Source of the DNA: Nemertoderma westbladi
Lineage: Eukaryota; Xenacoelomorpha; Nemertodermatida; Nemertodermatidae
NCBI GenBank assembly: GCA_032718475.1
Contig: JAUCBJ010008220.1
Coordinates: 1-25,345 of the forward strand
Length of the DNA: 25,345 nt
Direction of reading: 5' to 3'
Shown here: piece after piece, positions 1-9,462 of the stretch
Numbering within the stretch: the first letter of the stretch is position 1
Layout of the letters: each line of letters starts with the position of its first letter
Notes under the pieces: generated by a model
The model's database searches: none
What the model saw: only the letters and a program-made list of their open reading frames with translations
Told to the model about the DNA's origin: nothing
Translations under genes and position numbers: made by a program

Positions 1-27
1 CAATGTCACTTCTTTCATTATCATACA
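1..27 (+). repeat. 3' end of the Gypsy-A 5' LTR (truncated by the window)
   Basis: All 27 bases match 4655-4681, the end of the downstream LTR. The segment ends in TCATACA, and the primer-binding site follows directly. Confidence 0.9.
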
Positions 28-45
28 TGGCGCTGCGAGTATTAA
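28..45 (+). promoter_or_regulatory. Primer-binding site of Gypsy-A
   Basis: The sequence starts TGGCGCTGCGAG directly after the LTR end. The leading TGG is what is expected for pairing with the CCA end of a tRNA primer. I could not name the tRNA with confidence. Confidence 0.65.
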
Positions 46-100
46 AGAACCAGTGAGATAACCCATCTACTTATACACTGTAGGTCACTTAACTATAAAA

Positions 101-3100
101 ATGGGAGATAAAACCGAATTGTCAACAGACCAATTACAGGCCATCATTAACGCTGCTGTCTCTGCAGCCGTTTCTCAGATGGCAAATGTACCGTCAAATT
201 CAGCTCAGAATGAAACAATACGGGGACTACAGATCCCTATTCTTGATTTGGGCATCGATAAATCTCCAAAAAGTTTTTCTGACTGGAAACTGACTTGGGA
301 AGACTATGCCAATCTCTCCGGTTTGACCACTTTCCCAGAATCAAAACAAATGCGCGTCCTTCGACTGGCTCTATCCGCTGAAACCAGGGATATTCTAAAC
401 GCATTTGATTTACCTGAAACCAGCACAGTTCCAAATGCCATTGCTCGTTTGGAGACTTATGTAAATGGTGCAGTCAATATAACAATGGAACGACGAACAT
501 TTCGCCTAAGACACCAGGAGGAGGGCGAATCCATAGAGGACTGCTATCTTGCTCTGAGAAACCTAGCTCGTTCATGCAAATTCAATGACCCGGAAATCGA
601 TCAGTATAACCAAGCACTAAAAGACCAACTAGTTGAAGCTCTCACTAATGAAGAGGACAAACAAAAGGTCTTGAAATTACGGGATGCCCCTTTGAATACC
701 ATAATTGATGAGTTAAGAGCTGAAGAATCTGCATCAGCCAGTGCTGCTGCTATTGTTAAAAAGGAACCAGCCATCAATGCTGCTAAGTCTTCCACCTACA
801 AAGGAAACAAATGGAAAAATAAGGCAACTCAAAATGATGATACAACATCACACAATCAACAGAGTAAAAGGTTGTGTAAATGGTGTGGTGGAACCTGTTC
901 ATCAAAGGACGTTTGTCGTGCCAAAGATAAGATATGTGGCTTCTGCGACATAAAGGGCCATCTATCATCTGTCTGTAGAAAAAAGAAATACTCAGGATCT
1001 CCAGAAACCAACGATATCTTGACTGTCACTATCATGCGATCAGGAGCATCTCAGAGCCCATCTGTCAAAAGTTCCCCTACAACTATCATTGGTGTACAAC
1101 ATCATGATTTTAAAACATCAATTCCTATGCTTCCTGACTCTGGAGCTGACCTATGTGCAGTAGGACCAAAATTTATCAAACTTCTAGACATTGATATTGA
1201 CAATCTCGCCCCTTCACCTTATATAACCACAGTCGCGGATGGTTCTAAAATGTACCCATTAGGCAAGGTGCGAAATGTCACACTAACAAAAAATAATCAG
1301 AAAGTGGAAACAGACATTCACGTTTTCCCACACGTCTCAACTCCACTTCTGTCATGGACAGTAGCAAAGAAATTCAAGATAATTTCACCAACATTTCCAG
1401 AGCCATGGGTAACTGAAACCTGTTCAAAAAATAGTCCACCATTAAGCAATAAATCTCAAACAGCATCAAATACAAACCAATCAAGAACTTATGCAGAAGT
1501 TGTTTGTCAACAACCTCTTACAAACACTTTTCAAACCAAAAACGCTGCCACTAATAAAGAGAATACCAATAAAAGGGATGAGGACAAAATTAATATTTTA
1601 AAGGAGTTTAAAGATGTATTCTCCGATGAAATAAAAGTAATGCCAGGTGAACAATATCACATCGACTTAAAACCAAACGCCAAGCCGTTTTCCATTAGTG
1701 CACCAAGGACAGTTCCATTAGCATATCGTGATAGACTCACAGCTGAATTAGAACTGCTCACATCTAAGGGAATAATAGAAAGAGTTAGTCATCCAACCGA
1801 CTGGGTGGCTCCGATTGTTGTTGCTCCAAAAAAAGGCTCTGATAATATACGAATGTGTGTTGATCTCAGTCAACTAAATCGCCACGTACGCCGTGAACGT
1901 TATTGGACACATTCGCCAATGGAGGCTGTAGCAGGAATCCCAACCACTTCCCAGTGGTATACTGTGATTGACGCTGTTAAGGGCTATCACCAATGTCCAC
2001 TTGATGATGAGTCAAAAGATCTTACAACTTTCCTCACACCGAATGGGAGATACCGCTTTCTCAGAGCACCATTTGGAGTTAGTTCAATCAGTGAACACTA
2101 TAACCGAAGAATGGATGAAGCTTTGGAAGGAATTCAATTCGTGAGAAAAATTGTAGATGATGTATTGATATTTGGAGCAACCTACGACGAATTAATTAGC
2201 CGAACACATGCTGTACTACAAAGATGCCGTGAACGGGGTATCACTCTTTGTCAGAAAAAGCTTCAATTTGCTCAACAAGAAGTATGTTTTGCTGGCTATG
2301 TAATTTCAGGAGGCTCATACCACACAAATCCAGATATCACAACAGCAATAAAATCATACCCAACACCCACAAACAGAACAGACATTCGCTCTTTCTTTGG
2401 ACTTGTAAATCAGGTCTCACCCAAGACATCTGCTATTGAACCTCTCCACCATTTACGTGAACTCCTCTCTACAAAGAAAGACTTCATATGGGATGCAACA
2501 CATGACAAAGCTTTTGCACAAGCCAAAGAAATACTCTCAGAGGCAATATCATTAGGATTCTTCTCAGCAAACCATGACACCCAATTGATAACAGATGCCT
2601 CTAGAATAGGTCTTGGCTATATCCTCCAACAACGTCCTCAAGGAGAGACTGGTGAGTGGACAACTATACAAGTTGGATCTCGTTTCCTAACAGACACTGA
2701 AACAAGATATGCAGTAATAGAACTTGAACTACTTGGCATTGCATGGGCTTGTAAGAAATTGGATAAATTTGTACAAGGATTAGATTTCACTATTCTTACA
2801 GATCATAAGCCTATTGTGCCAATCTTAAACAGTCACCGTTTAGACGAAATAGAGAACCCACGCCTCCAACGTCTTCGTCAACATCTTATGCCTTATGCTA
2901 TTACAGCAAAATGGATAAAGGGGTCTACCAATATTGCAGCAGATGCACTATCACGAAATCCTGTCAATGGCGATAATCAAACAGTAGATATGGCCGATAT
3001 TGAACCAAGTGATGTGTCTACAAGGATATACGACTCAAATAAATCGCCTTCTATACATGAAATCAGACTATTTTCATCCGGCACAAGAGATGAGGATCTG

Positions 3101-4084
3101 CGAGTTGCTGAGCTGAGAAAATATGCCATTGAGGATGGTGAATACATCCACCTTCGTGAAATAATCTCCAAAAGTGGTTTTCCAAATACTCCTTCTGAAC
3201 TGCCAGAGAATATTAGGAAATATTGGAGTGTCCATTCCGATCTCACTGTTGAAGATGGTCTTATCCTACTAGGCTGTCGTCTACTAGTCCCAGCAGCTCT
3301 TCGTGCAACAGTCTTATCACGGCTCCATGAAGCACATCAAGGTATCACCCGCACAACAGAGAGAGCACAACTGAGTTTGTATTGGCCGGGAATGTTTAAT
3401 GACATAACCTCATTTATTAGTTCATGTCGCTTCTGTCAAGAGAGATTACCAGCCAAACCACGGGATCCTCTTATACAAAAGCCATTACCAGAACGACCAT
3501 TTCAAGAAATAGCCAGTGATCTCGCTATAGTTAGTGGAAAACAATACCTGATCAATGTATGCTGCTACAGTGACTGGCCTGAGATACATTGTTTGGGAAA
3601 TAATTCCACATCCCCTGCAATCATTGACTCTCTAAAAGACTTCTTTGTCCGGACATCAGTCCCAGATGTATTTTGGTCTGACAACGGCCCACAATTCAAA
3701 TGTCATAAAATGAAAGAATTTATGGCTGACTGGGGAATAGAACATAAAACCAGCAGCCCCCACCATCCACAATCGAATGGAAAAGCAGAAGCAACTGTAA
3801 AATCAATGAAAAAGTTAATTCAATCCAACCATAAAGGACACGTACTCAATATTGACGGTCTAAGACGCGCTCTTCTTTCATACAGAAATACGCCATGTCG
3901 CCGCGATGGCCTATCCCCTGCTATGAAACTGTACGGCCGACCAATTCAGGATCGCCTACCAGCTCACCGTTCTTCCTTCGACCCAAAGTGGATAAAACAA
4001 CATCGTACAATTGATGAACGAACAACAAATACACAGATGAAGGCTAAAGCATACTTCGACATACATACATACACGGCCCAATGA
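101..4084 (+). CDS. Gypsy-A Gag-Pol polyprotein (1327 aa)
   Basis: One frame encodes Gag, protease, reverse transcriptase, RNase H and integrase for retrotransposition by cytoplasmic reverse transcription and nuclear integration. Visible motifs: a Cys cluster C259-C262-C266-C272, then a CCHC knuckle C279-C282-H287-C292; protease D346-S-G-A; RT VDLSQLN from residue 587 and the catalytic IVDD at 684-687; RNase H D832 followed by an acidic Glu and TDH motif; an HHCC zinc-binding region in the integrase N-terminus; and integrase core with SDNGPQF and GKAEA, exactly 35 residues between the last Asp and the Glu (DD35E). The ATG at 101 is the first in frame, 73 bp after the LTR. Gag and Pol share one frame with no shift. 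The motif order (RT-RH-IN) is Ty3/gypsy, and the integrase wording resembles K02A2.6-like elements. The frame ends early, in a short ACAT-type tandem run near 4058-4075; the rest of the C-terminus lies in another frame (next entry). Confidence 0.93.
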   Translation: MGDKTELSTDQLQAIINAAVSAAVSQMANVPSNSAQNETIRGLQIPILDLGIDKSPKSFSDWKLTWEDYANLSGLTTFPESKQMRVLRLALSAETRDILNAFDLPETSTVPNAIARLETYVNGAVNITMERRTFRLRHQEEGESIEDCYLALRNLARSCKFNDPEIDQYNQALKDQLVEALTNEEDKQKVLKLRDAPLNTIIDELRAEESASASAAAIVKKEPAINAAKSSTYKGNKWKNKATQNDDTTSHNQQSKRLCKWCGGTCSSKDVCRAKDKICGFCDIKGHLSSVCRKKKYSGSPETNDILTVTIMRSGASQSPSVKSSPTTIIGVQHHDFKTSIPMLPDSGADLCAVGPKFIKLLDIDIDNLAPSPYITTVADGSKMYPLGKVRNVTLTKNNQKVETDIHVFPHVSTPLLSWTVAKKFKIISPTFPEPWVTETCSKNSPPLSNKSQTASNTNQSRTYAEVVCQQPLTNTFQTKNAATNKENTNKRDEDKINILKEFKDVFSDEIKVMPGEQYHIDLKPNAKPFSISAPRTVPLAYRDRLTAELELLTSKGIIERVSHPTDWVAPIVVAPKKGSDNIRMCVDLSQLNRHVRRERYWTHSPMEAVAGIPTTSQWYTVIDAVKGYHQCPLDDESKDLTTFLTPNGRYRFLRAPFGVSSISEHYNRRMDEALEGIQFVRKIVDDVLIFGATYDELISRTHAVLQRCRERGITLCQKKLQFAQQEVCFAGYVISGGSYHTNPDITTAIKSYPTPTNRTDIRSFFGLVNQVSPKTSAIEPLHHLRELLSTKKDFIWDATHDKAFAQAKEILSEAISLGFFSANHDTQLITDASRIGLGYILQQRPQGETGEWTTIQVGSRFLTDTETRYAVIELELLGIAWACKKLDKFVQGLDFTILTDHKPIVPILNSHRLDEIENPRLQRLRQHLMPYAITAKWIKGSTNIAADALSRNPVNGDNQTVDMADIEPSDVSTRIYDSNKSPSIHEIRLFSSGTRDEDLRVAELRKYAIEDGEYIHLREIISKSGFPNTPSELPENIRKYWSVHSDLTVEDGLILLGCRLLVPAALRATVLSRLHEAHQGITRTTERAQLSLYWPGMFNDITSFISSCRFCQERLPAKPRDPLIQKPLPERPFQEIASDLAIVSGKQYLINVCCYSDWPEIHCLGNNSTSPAIIDSLKDFFVRTSVPDVFWSDNGPQFKCHKMKEFMADWGIEHKTSSPHHPQSNGKAEATVKSMKKLIQSNHKGHVLNIDGLRRALLSYRNTPCRRDGLSPAMKLYGRPIQDRLPAHRSSFDPKWIKQHRTIDERTTNTQMKAKAYFDIHTYTAQ

Positions 4085-4418
4085 CTCATTCAAAATAGGG
4101 GCAAATGTTTTAATATGGAATATGATAACCCGTCGGTGGAACTTATCTGGTAGCGTTATAGAGGTAATAAACCCACGTAAATACGTTGTTCGAACTACCA
4201 GCGGGCGTGTTCTAACACGCAATAGAAAACATCTACATCGCCAACAAATACTACCTGCACCCATTCCGGTGAACGTCAAACCGCACGTAGATCACTCGGA
4301 AAATCCACAACCGATGAACACTATGGGAAAACCAATACATTCTACAACATGTCCACCTCTGCGTAGAAGTTCTAGACAAGTTCGAAGACCAATACGCTTA
4401 ATAGAGGAGATGGAATAA
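4085..4418 (+). pseudogene. Frame-displaced C-terminal tail of Gypsy-A Pol
   Basis: Translation in a different frame from the main polyprotein gives a region typical of what follows a gypsy integrase core: a Trp-Asn-Met-Ile stretch, a small beta-rich segment (YVVRTTSGRVLTRNRKHL) and a basic, Pro-rich tail ending in TAA at 4416-4418. This is the usual post-integrase domain followed by a basic tail, so it is not an independent gene. The shift lies in a run of ATAC/ACAT repeats, where 4-base slippage would be easy. Whether it is a real mutation or an assembly or sequencing error cannot be told from one copy. Confidence 0.75.
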
Positions 4419-4470
4419 AAACTGTTTTCATTCTAAACCTGAATCAATAACTGAACAATACACCGATTCA

Positions 4471-4482
4471 GGCTGGGGGAGG
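4471..4482 (+). promoter_or_regulatory. Polypurine tract of Gypsy-A
   Basis: GGCTGGGGGAGG lies directly before the TGT that opens the 3' LTR. This is the expected place and composition for plus-strand priming. Confidence 0.7.
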
Positions 4483-4681
4483 TGTAGGATAGTGATCACT
4501 ATCAGTATCAACTGTATGTACATATAAATGTAAACCTATATAAGTAACAAGGGAGATTATTATTCTAGAACTGAGATGAAAGAACATAGCTACACTATAC
4601 GAATATCTTGTATTCTAATATTTATATAATTAAAGTAATACATGAAGATATACTCAATGTCACTTCTTTCATTATCATACA
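4483..4681 (+). repeat. 3' LTR of Gypsy-A (199 bp, TGT...ACA)
   Basis: It starts TGTAGGATAG after the purine tract and ends ATCATACA, and its last 27 bases repeat at the window start. It holds a TATA-like CTATATAAG at 4536-4544 and an ATTAAA at 4629-4634 that could serve as polyadenylation signal. It is short for a gypsy LTR. Confidence 0.88.
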
Positions 4682-5229
4682 GTATCCATTTTTGATGAAG
4701 CTACCCAAGCCTTTGCTTTCCTAACTTCTATGTCCTTTTTGCTACTCTCTATCCATGATCCAAGGTACTGGAAGTCGTCGACCTTCCTTAGTTGATTTTA
4801 ATCAATGGTTGTCAAGTTTCCATTAACATTAAATGTCATGAATTTGGTCTTGGTAGCACTTATGTGCAATCCAACCTCCTTAGCAGCCCTCTCCACTTTA
4901 ATTAGTAGAAGCTGTGCATCTGCTAGTGTATTAGAGAGCAGGGCGATGTTATCCGCAAAGTCAGTGTCTGTGACTGCAGTTGCCGGATATCTACTACTTC
5001 TGCGTTCTTGAAGTGTGAATCCCCGAACTTCACCCTTTGTGGCCGTCCTCATTGCGTAATCCAGCACAATTACAAATAGTAATGGTGCTAATGTGTCACC
5101 TTGCAGTATGTCAGCCAGGATTGAGAAAAACTCAGTTTCACCATCTGGAGAGAGTACCTGCGCTTCTATGTCACAATATAACAATCCAATGCCAGCAACA
5201 ATTACTTCTGGTATTCCATAAGCTCTTTT
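4682..5229 (-). pseudogene. LINE-A copy 1, reverse transcriptase (palm and thumb part)
   Basis: Read on the minus strand, this encodes a LINE reverse transcriptase segment: AYGIPE, then the DGETEFFSILADILQGDTLAP region, LDYAMRTA, the active-site box and VGLHISATKTKFMTFNV. It matches the second LINE-A copy at 20641-21580 closely. The catalytic box reads FADN where the second copy has FADD, so the second metal-binding Asp is lost. There is also an in-frame TAA at 4798-4800, after which the same frame continues (NQLRKVDDFQYLGSW) down to 4682. There the Gypsy-A LTR cuts it. It is dead as an enzyme. Confidence 0.85.
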
Positions 5230-5548
5230 TTTTACAGAGCAACCACAAGAAGAAGAAGAAGAAATTTATTTTTCCATAAACAAAACAAAAAACAAATTGC
5301 ATAGACAAAAAAGACGAAATGTCGTCCTGTTGCTAAACCAAAAATGTCTGGGGACCATAACCGCTGCCATAAAATGAACACACCAAGGAATATTAGAACC
5401 AGTAAGTAAGTAACTCATAAGCAACTTCGAAAAAAAAATATTAAAATAACTTATGGTAATGACGGAAATATCTTGGCAGATAAAGATTATTTATTATCTT
5501 TGTTTAGCATAAAGTAGTTTATGGCAGGAGGACAGTAAGAATTAGAAT
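5230..5548 (-). mobile_element. Retroposed insertion with AATAAA and (TTC)5 tail, inside LINE-A copy 1
   Basis: LINE-A coding sequence stops near 5549 (residues ...KMLEIL) and resumes at 5229 (RAYGIPE), with about 320 bp of unrelated DNA between. In minus orientation that DNA ends with AATAAA (complement of 5265-5270), five TTC units (5249-5263) and a short A-run at 5225-5233. This looks like a SINE or processed-transcript end. No clean target duplication is visible, and the boundaries are good to about 10 bp. I do not recognise the body and saw no A or B box. Confidence 0.5.
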
Positions 5549-5608
5549 TTCAAGCATTTTACCTCTATGGATGGAGTCGAATACCTTCTTGAAGTCCATA
5601 AAAGTCAT
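5549..5608 (-). pseudogene. LINE-A copy 1, RT fragment (FKKxFDSIHRGKMLEIL)
   Basis: The minus-strand translation contains DFKKVFDSIHRGKMLEIL, the conserved RT block with the first catalytic Asp region (D in FKKxFD). It connects upstream, across the Gypsy-B insertion, to the fragment at 10027-10217 and downstream, across the small insertion, to 5229. The last five bases (5604-5608, GTCAT) are the target duplication of Gypsy-B. Confidence 0.82.
5604..5608. repeat. Target site duplication of Gypsy-B (GTCAT), left copy
   Basis: GTCAT directly precedes the LTR. The same five bases directly follow the other LTR at 10027-10031. Confidence 0.88.
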
Positions 5609-5800
5609 TATAAGTCAAACAATGTGCAAGAATGTTGTAATAACCACAATCAGTAAAATACTAATAACAAAATATAGAAATACCAACGAGAAGTACAGCA
5701 GTACAGTACAGTGATAACACTGTCACACAAGGATGGTCATACCGGTAAACTGTACTTCCCCCTCCACCAAATACCATGGACTAATATATCTTCTCTTATA
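5609..5800 (-). repeat. 3' LTR of Gypsy-B (192 bp)
   Basis: It aligns over its whole length with 9838-10026. In element orientation it begins TATAAGAG and ends CTTATA, a 6-bp inverted repeat instead of the usual TG...CA. On the plus strand it runs from TATAAGTC to CTCTTATA. Confidence 0.9.
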
Positions 5801-5812
5801 TTCCCCCCAGTT
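5801..5812 (-). promoter_or_regulatory. Polypurine tract of Gypsy-B
   Basis: The minus-strand sequence AACTGGGGGGAA abuts the 3' LTR start, as expected for plus-strand priming. Confidence 0.6.
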
Positions 5813-5849
5813 TATAAATAAACTATTATCAGTGTTCAAACTTAGTCTG

Positions 5850-6573
5850 TTATGATGCCTGATAATAATCAGGTGGGCGCGATACGCGACCATACCTAGT
5901 GCTATAGTGTGTCTCCTCTATTGGTTCATCTTCATCCGACATTCTAGAACGATCATTCTCACTTTGAAACCCGAAAAATATAGTAGAGCGGCTATCATTG
6001 TTACCGATATCAGATGATCTAGGATCTGCTGGCATTACATTTTCAAACTCCAGGCCATCGTCAACATCTGATTCATGGAGTTCTGGACGTTCAATTGAAT
6101 TTGGTGCGATTGATGACCTTTGAAGGACAGGTTGCGCAGTTTTACGGACATGTTGTAAATGATGTCGAGTGCCCTTTATTACCACTGAAATATCATCAGG
6201 TACATCTTCAACCATTAACGGTCCTCTCCAGCATTGAGTGCAATGCACATGTTGCTCCGGTTTTATAAACACATAATCACCAATCTTTAATGGATTTGAA
6301 CTAACTGTCGTCCGATACGCCTCACCTTTGTTTTGAGAAATCAATGGTAGGTGTGTGAGTTCACTGTTCATCAGAGCCTGCATCAGTGTCATCGAACCCT
6401 TAGCAGGTACAGTATTATTATACCAGAACGCACACTGTTCAGGTATTTTAGAAGACCTACTAGCCCACGCTTTCACCGTTCTATGAATCCGTTCGACCGG
6501 ATTACCTTGTGGTCTATACCCACAAGCTGGACGATGGCACACTTCCTATTTTTTCAGAAAACACTTGAACTCG
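5850..6573 (-). pseudogene. Gypsy-B integrase, second half and C-terminal domain
   Basis: The minus-strand translation carries the third catalytic residue of the DDE core in GNPVERIHRTVK, then a helical stretch (SSKIPEQCAFWYNN), then GDYVFIKPE and HHLQHVRK. The last two resemble the post-core GPY/F-like beta domain of gypsy integrases. A poorly conserved, acidic tail follows to 5850. A stop codon separates it from the preceding CFLKK segment near 6550, so the core is broken. It continues the fragment at 6574-7146. Confidence 0.75.
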
Positions 6574-7146
6574 TTACTGCGAAAAGCAGGCCCATTGTCT
6601 GCTACCACTTCTTGAGTGAGGTGGACCCCATTCGAGAAATATTTGCTGGAGTTTTTTAATAACGTCTTGTGCACCTTTATTATTAACTTTGTGCCAGATG
6701 GTGAAATTAGTACAGCAATCCAACACAGTCAAATATGAATAACTGCTATATTCTGTAAAATCTATCAATAATAATTCCCAACCACGCGTTACTTCAGTAT
6801 GATGTTTTGTTACTGTGATAGGATGAGGGTCAATGCTGTTGCACTCCGAGCATGGCCTACATACTTCAATTATCATTTCTTTTGGAACTGTTAGCCCTTG
6901 TAATATTCTATCTTGTTTGCACAAACTTTCGGTACGATCAGACCCCACATGGGCAATACAATGAATTTCTTCAATACGGCTACGAATACCAGCTGCACTC
7001 TGAGAACCAGGTGATAAACTTGCTGACACTAGACCTGCTATTGAACAATCATCTTCCTTCTTATTATGCAACCATGAATTAAGTACTCTAGTGAGTATAT
7101 TTGCGAGATTCTTGTGTGACGGGATAAGGTGAATTGTAATCTGCAT
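6574..7146 (-). pseudogene. Gypsy-B integrase, zinc-binding N-terminus and first core part
   Basis: The HHCC zinc-binding module is visible as IHCIAHVGSDRT followed by CRPCSEC. The core starts with WELLLIDFTEYSSYSYLTVLD, which gives the first catalytic Asp. The second Asp (ADNGPAF) lies near 6590 in a shifted frame, so a frameshift occurs just before it. The N-terminal HLIPSHKNLAN stretch is the usual end of the RNase H/IN linker. The fragment is inactive as it stands. Confidence 0.75.
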
Positions 7147-7193
7147 TTCATACTCTTAAATAGTTTTCTGAATTAATTGTAGTGGTCTTCGAA

Positions 7194-7616
7194 TTAACAT
7201 CTTCGATAGACCTTAATAGTTTTCAATCGATGTGAATCATTTAACAGTGCTGAAATCCAATTATAAATGGTAGATGAGTCTGTGTAAAGCCAAACGTTTT
7301 TTAACTTCCACTGTAACGCCATGTTGATGCCTTGAATAACCGTGTTTAATTCGGCAGCATTTATATGTTCAGGGTCGTCGTTATCTCGCAGCCATGCTCC
7401 ATCTTCAGCCACAACACCTCCTATATGTATTAAAGCTCCAGTTGCAATATTGCTCGCATCGGCCCATACTTCTCCACAGTCAGTATTCTCTATGGGCCAT
7501 TCACCTTTGACTGGGTCGTTTTCCGAGCATCGTTGGACCATGTCACACAGTTTATCCTTAATACAATCATCAACAACCTTATGGCGTTGAAGCTGCTTGA
7601 CACTGAATCCATCCAA
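7194..7616 (-). pseudogene. Gypsy-B RNase H domain
   Basis: Three acidic positions of an RNase HI fold are visible: Asp in VWADASN, Glu in NAAELNTV and Asp in LYTDSSTIYNW. The spacing and the TDSSTIYNW motif look more like cellular or archaeal-type RNase HI than the TDASxxGxGA form of classic gypsy elements such as Gypsy-A. The preceding residues (HRQWLGIIGMLRGHYLVEGW, in the RT frame) form the RT/RH connection. The transition between frames falls near 7600. Confidence 0.72.
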
Positions 7617-8311
7617 CAGCTATCCTTAAACCAACCTTCAACTAAATAGTGACCACGTAGCATTCCAATTATTCCTAACCACTGACGATGTGTTAGACTT
7701 TCAGGAATATCTGACAGTTTTGGTAAATCGCTATCACGTGACCAATCACCATCTTTTACGAAGATTCCTAAAACTCTTGTGCCATCTTTCACATAGTTTG
7801 GTTTTTTGGATTCCAATCCAAATTTGGTGAGATGCTGCTTTACTTCTTCTACTGGAATTGCTGATGTATCCATATTGATATCATCCCTAAAATTATCTAC
7901 AGAATCCTTCATTTTTTCGCTTAGTTCAATCACTTTTTCGACAATTGAATCCATTATTTTGGGACCTGGTCCAATACCAATCTTGTCATACAGTATGTTT
8001 TTCCTAAATATTGAATAGTTTGAAATGGATGTAACTCGGGACTGATTCGTATTTGCATATAGGCATTCTTCAAATCCAGTATGGCAGTGTCCTTTCCCAT
8101 CCGAGCCCACTTTCGAAGTTTCTCTCCACATGCCGCCACCTCAGTGCCACGTTCTTCAAACTTTCCCATAAGCTTTCCCATGAGCTTTCCCTGTGCTCAT
8201 ACCTCGCCATTATATTCGACTATCCAGCCATTCTTAATCCAGTCTTGCATCGCTTCTTCAAGTTTATCTCTCTTTAATTCGCTGGAATTCCATATTCCGC
8301 TGGTCCCCTGA
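7490..8311 (-). pseudogene. Gypsy-B reverse transcriptase
   Basis: Blocks on the minus strand in order: GVIRGPAEYGIP, the DKLEEAMQDWIKNGW linker, CGEKLRKWARMGKDTAILDL with the first catalytic Asp, KNAYMQIRISPELHPFQT, YCMTRL, PKIMDSIVEKV, a degenerate YxDD box reading FRDD, and LTKFGLESKKPN. The first part up to YCMTRL and the part after it are in different frames (shift near 7990-8010). The region before the CGEKL block is disturbed by a stop and by three short GKLMGKF-like repeats (8150-8185), so part of the fingers has been lost or rearranged. The style matches a gypsy-like group with a YIDDILV box that I know only from unnamed metazoan elements. Confidence 0.75.
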
Positions 8312-8800
8312 TCACCCCAGCTGGTTTTTCACCATCCTTAAATTTGTACACAGCCATCCATTTTTGGCCATCAAATACAGCGGAAAAATCTGATTTCTCA
8401 ATTTTTCCATTTCAGGTACCGATGATACGCCTCCTTCATGAACATTTATTGCTAATCCAGCAACAGGATTTACACATTGCGGCTCAACCAATTCAACTGC
8501 GTTCATCTTATCATGAATATTGAAATTTGCTTGTTTAAATTGCTTAACTATATCCCAGCCAATTACCATAGGAATTTTTCTAACCAATTTCTCTAGAACA
8601 GCGACATCGCATCGCCGCTCTACATCAGTACTTTCAAATCCTAAGTTTAATACAGTTTCTCCTTGGATTGTGATACTTGACAGGCCATCTAAAAATCTTA
8701 AAGTTTGTTGCTTACATATAATGTTCGCACCAACTTTTGTTGCAAACTCTCGAGAAATCATAGAGCGTCGACAGCCCGTATCCAGTAACGCCCTTGTAAA
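8312..8800 (-). pseudogene. Gypsy-B retropepsin-like protease
   Basis: ALLDTGCRRSMIS is encoded around 8774-8782 (the DTG triad); a hydrophobic IPMVIGWDIV stretch follows about 75 residues later and could be the second conserved motif of retropepsins. The domain sits between the CCHC knuckles and RT, as expected. The frame runs uninterrupted from the DTG to 8312. Confidence 0.72.
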
Positions 8801-8886
8801 CCAACCATTACAGTATACTTTAATTACTTGGGACTATTAATAATTTGGGAAATTGCTGCTGGTGCTAATGGCCATCTCCCTCTCTA

Positions 8887-9243
8887 GTTTCCCAAATTTG
8901 CAGTACAGCCACGAGCGATATGGTTTGCAGCTCCACATCAAAAGCATCCAGATCCACCAGCTCCTACTGATTGACCCCCCAGATTATTCTGATTATTAAA
9001 AGTTACCTCTAGGCCTATTACCTCCTGTTTGTCTAACTGTACCCATGCCAGTACAATCACGCGCAAAGTGGCCAAAATTGTGGCATCGTTTGCACTGGAT
9101 AGATTATCGGTAGGATTGTTGGTTGGTAGGAGTGATCGAACCTCTCCAATTGTTGGAATCCACCAATAATGGCAACCCTCGGTTTTCGTTTCATTATAAT
9201 CTTTCCCCCCTCTCTGATTGACGACCTCCCACTGCCCAGGCAT
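8887..9243 (-). pseudogene. Gypsy-B nucleocapsid region with two CCHC knuckles
   Basis: The complement of 9053-9094 encodes CKRCHNFGHFARDC, a perfect C-x2-C-x4-H-x4-C knuckle. A second one follows near 8895-8945 (C-F-stop-C-G-A-A-N-H-I-A-R-G-C), interrupted by a TGA after its first Cys pair starts. Two knuckles in a row before the protease mark the end of Gag. The long minus-strand frame at 8938-9243 is in a different frame from the knuckle and is not the real product. Confidence 0.75.
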
Positions 9244-9462
9244 TTGCAGCCTGGCCCACTGCGCCTCCCGCTCCGATTATATTCGATTCAACGTTAATGC
9301 TCCTCTCCGAAACCAGTCAACGAGCCTGTTCCAACAAATGTTCTAAGGATATACCTCCCGCCAACGCTTTAACTTCTCTCTGGATTTCTGTCGGCAGACC
9401 AGCTACGAACTGAACCGCCAGCATTGATTGCGATGCATCAGACAAAATTTCAGTACAAACAA

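Larger units (their letters stand above)
1..4681 (+). mobile_element. Gypsy-A: Ty3/gypsy-type LTR retrotransposon, nearly complete
   Basis: The first 27 bases of the window are identical to the last 27 bases of the LTR that ends at 4681, so the window opens inside the 5' LTR. The order is then primer-binding site, Gag-Pol frame, purine tract and 3' LTR, the standard gypsy layout. Only the bulk of the 5' LTR (about 172 bp) and its flank lie outside the window. The near-intact frame and the identical visible LTR pieces suggest a young insertion. It lies in a minus-strand LINE copy (LINE-A): the flank from 4682 is antisense LINE coding sequence, broken just after a Met-Asp-Thr that the second copy also has near 21112-21120. 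The 5' target duplication cannot be seen. Confidence 0.93.

Noticed and set aside
4805-5279. Plus-strand frames across 4805-5279
   Set aside because: They are the complement of the LINE-A reverse transcriptase and have no features of their own.
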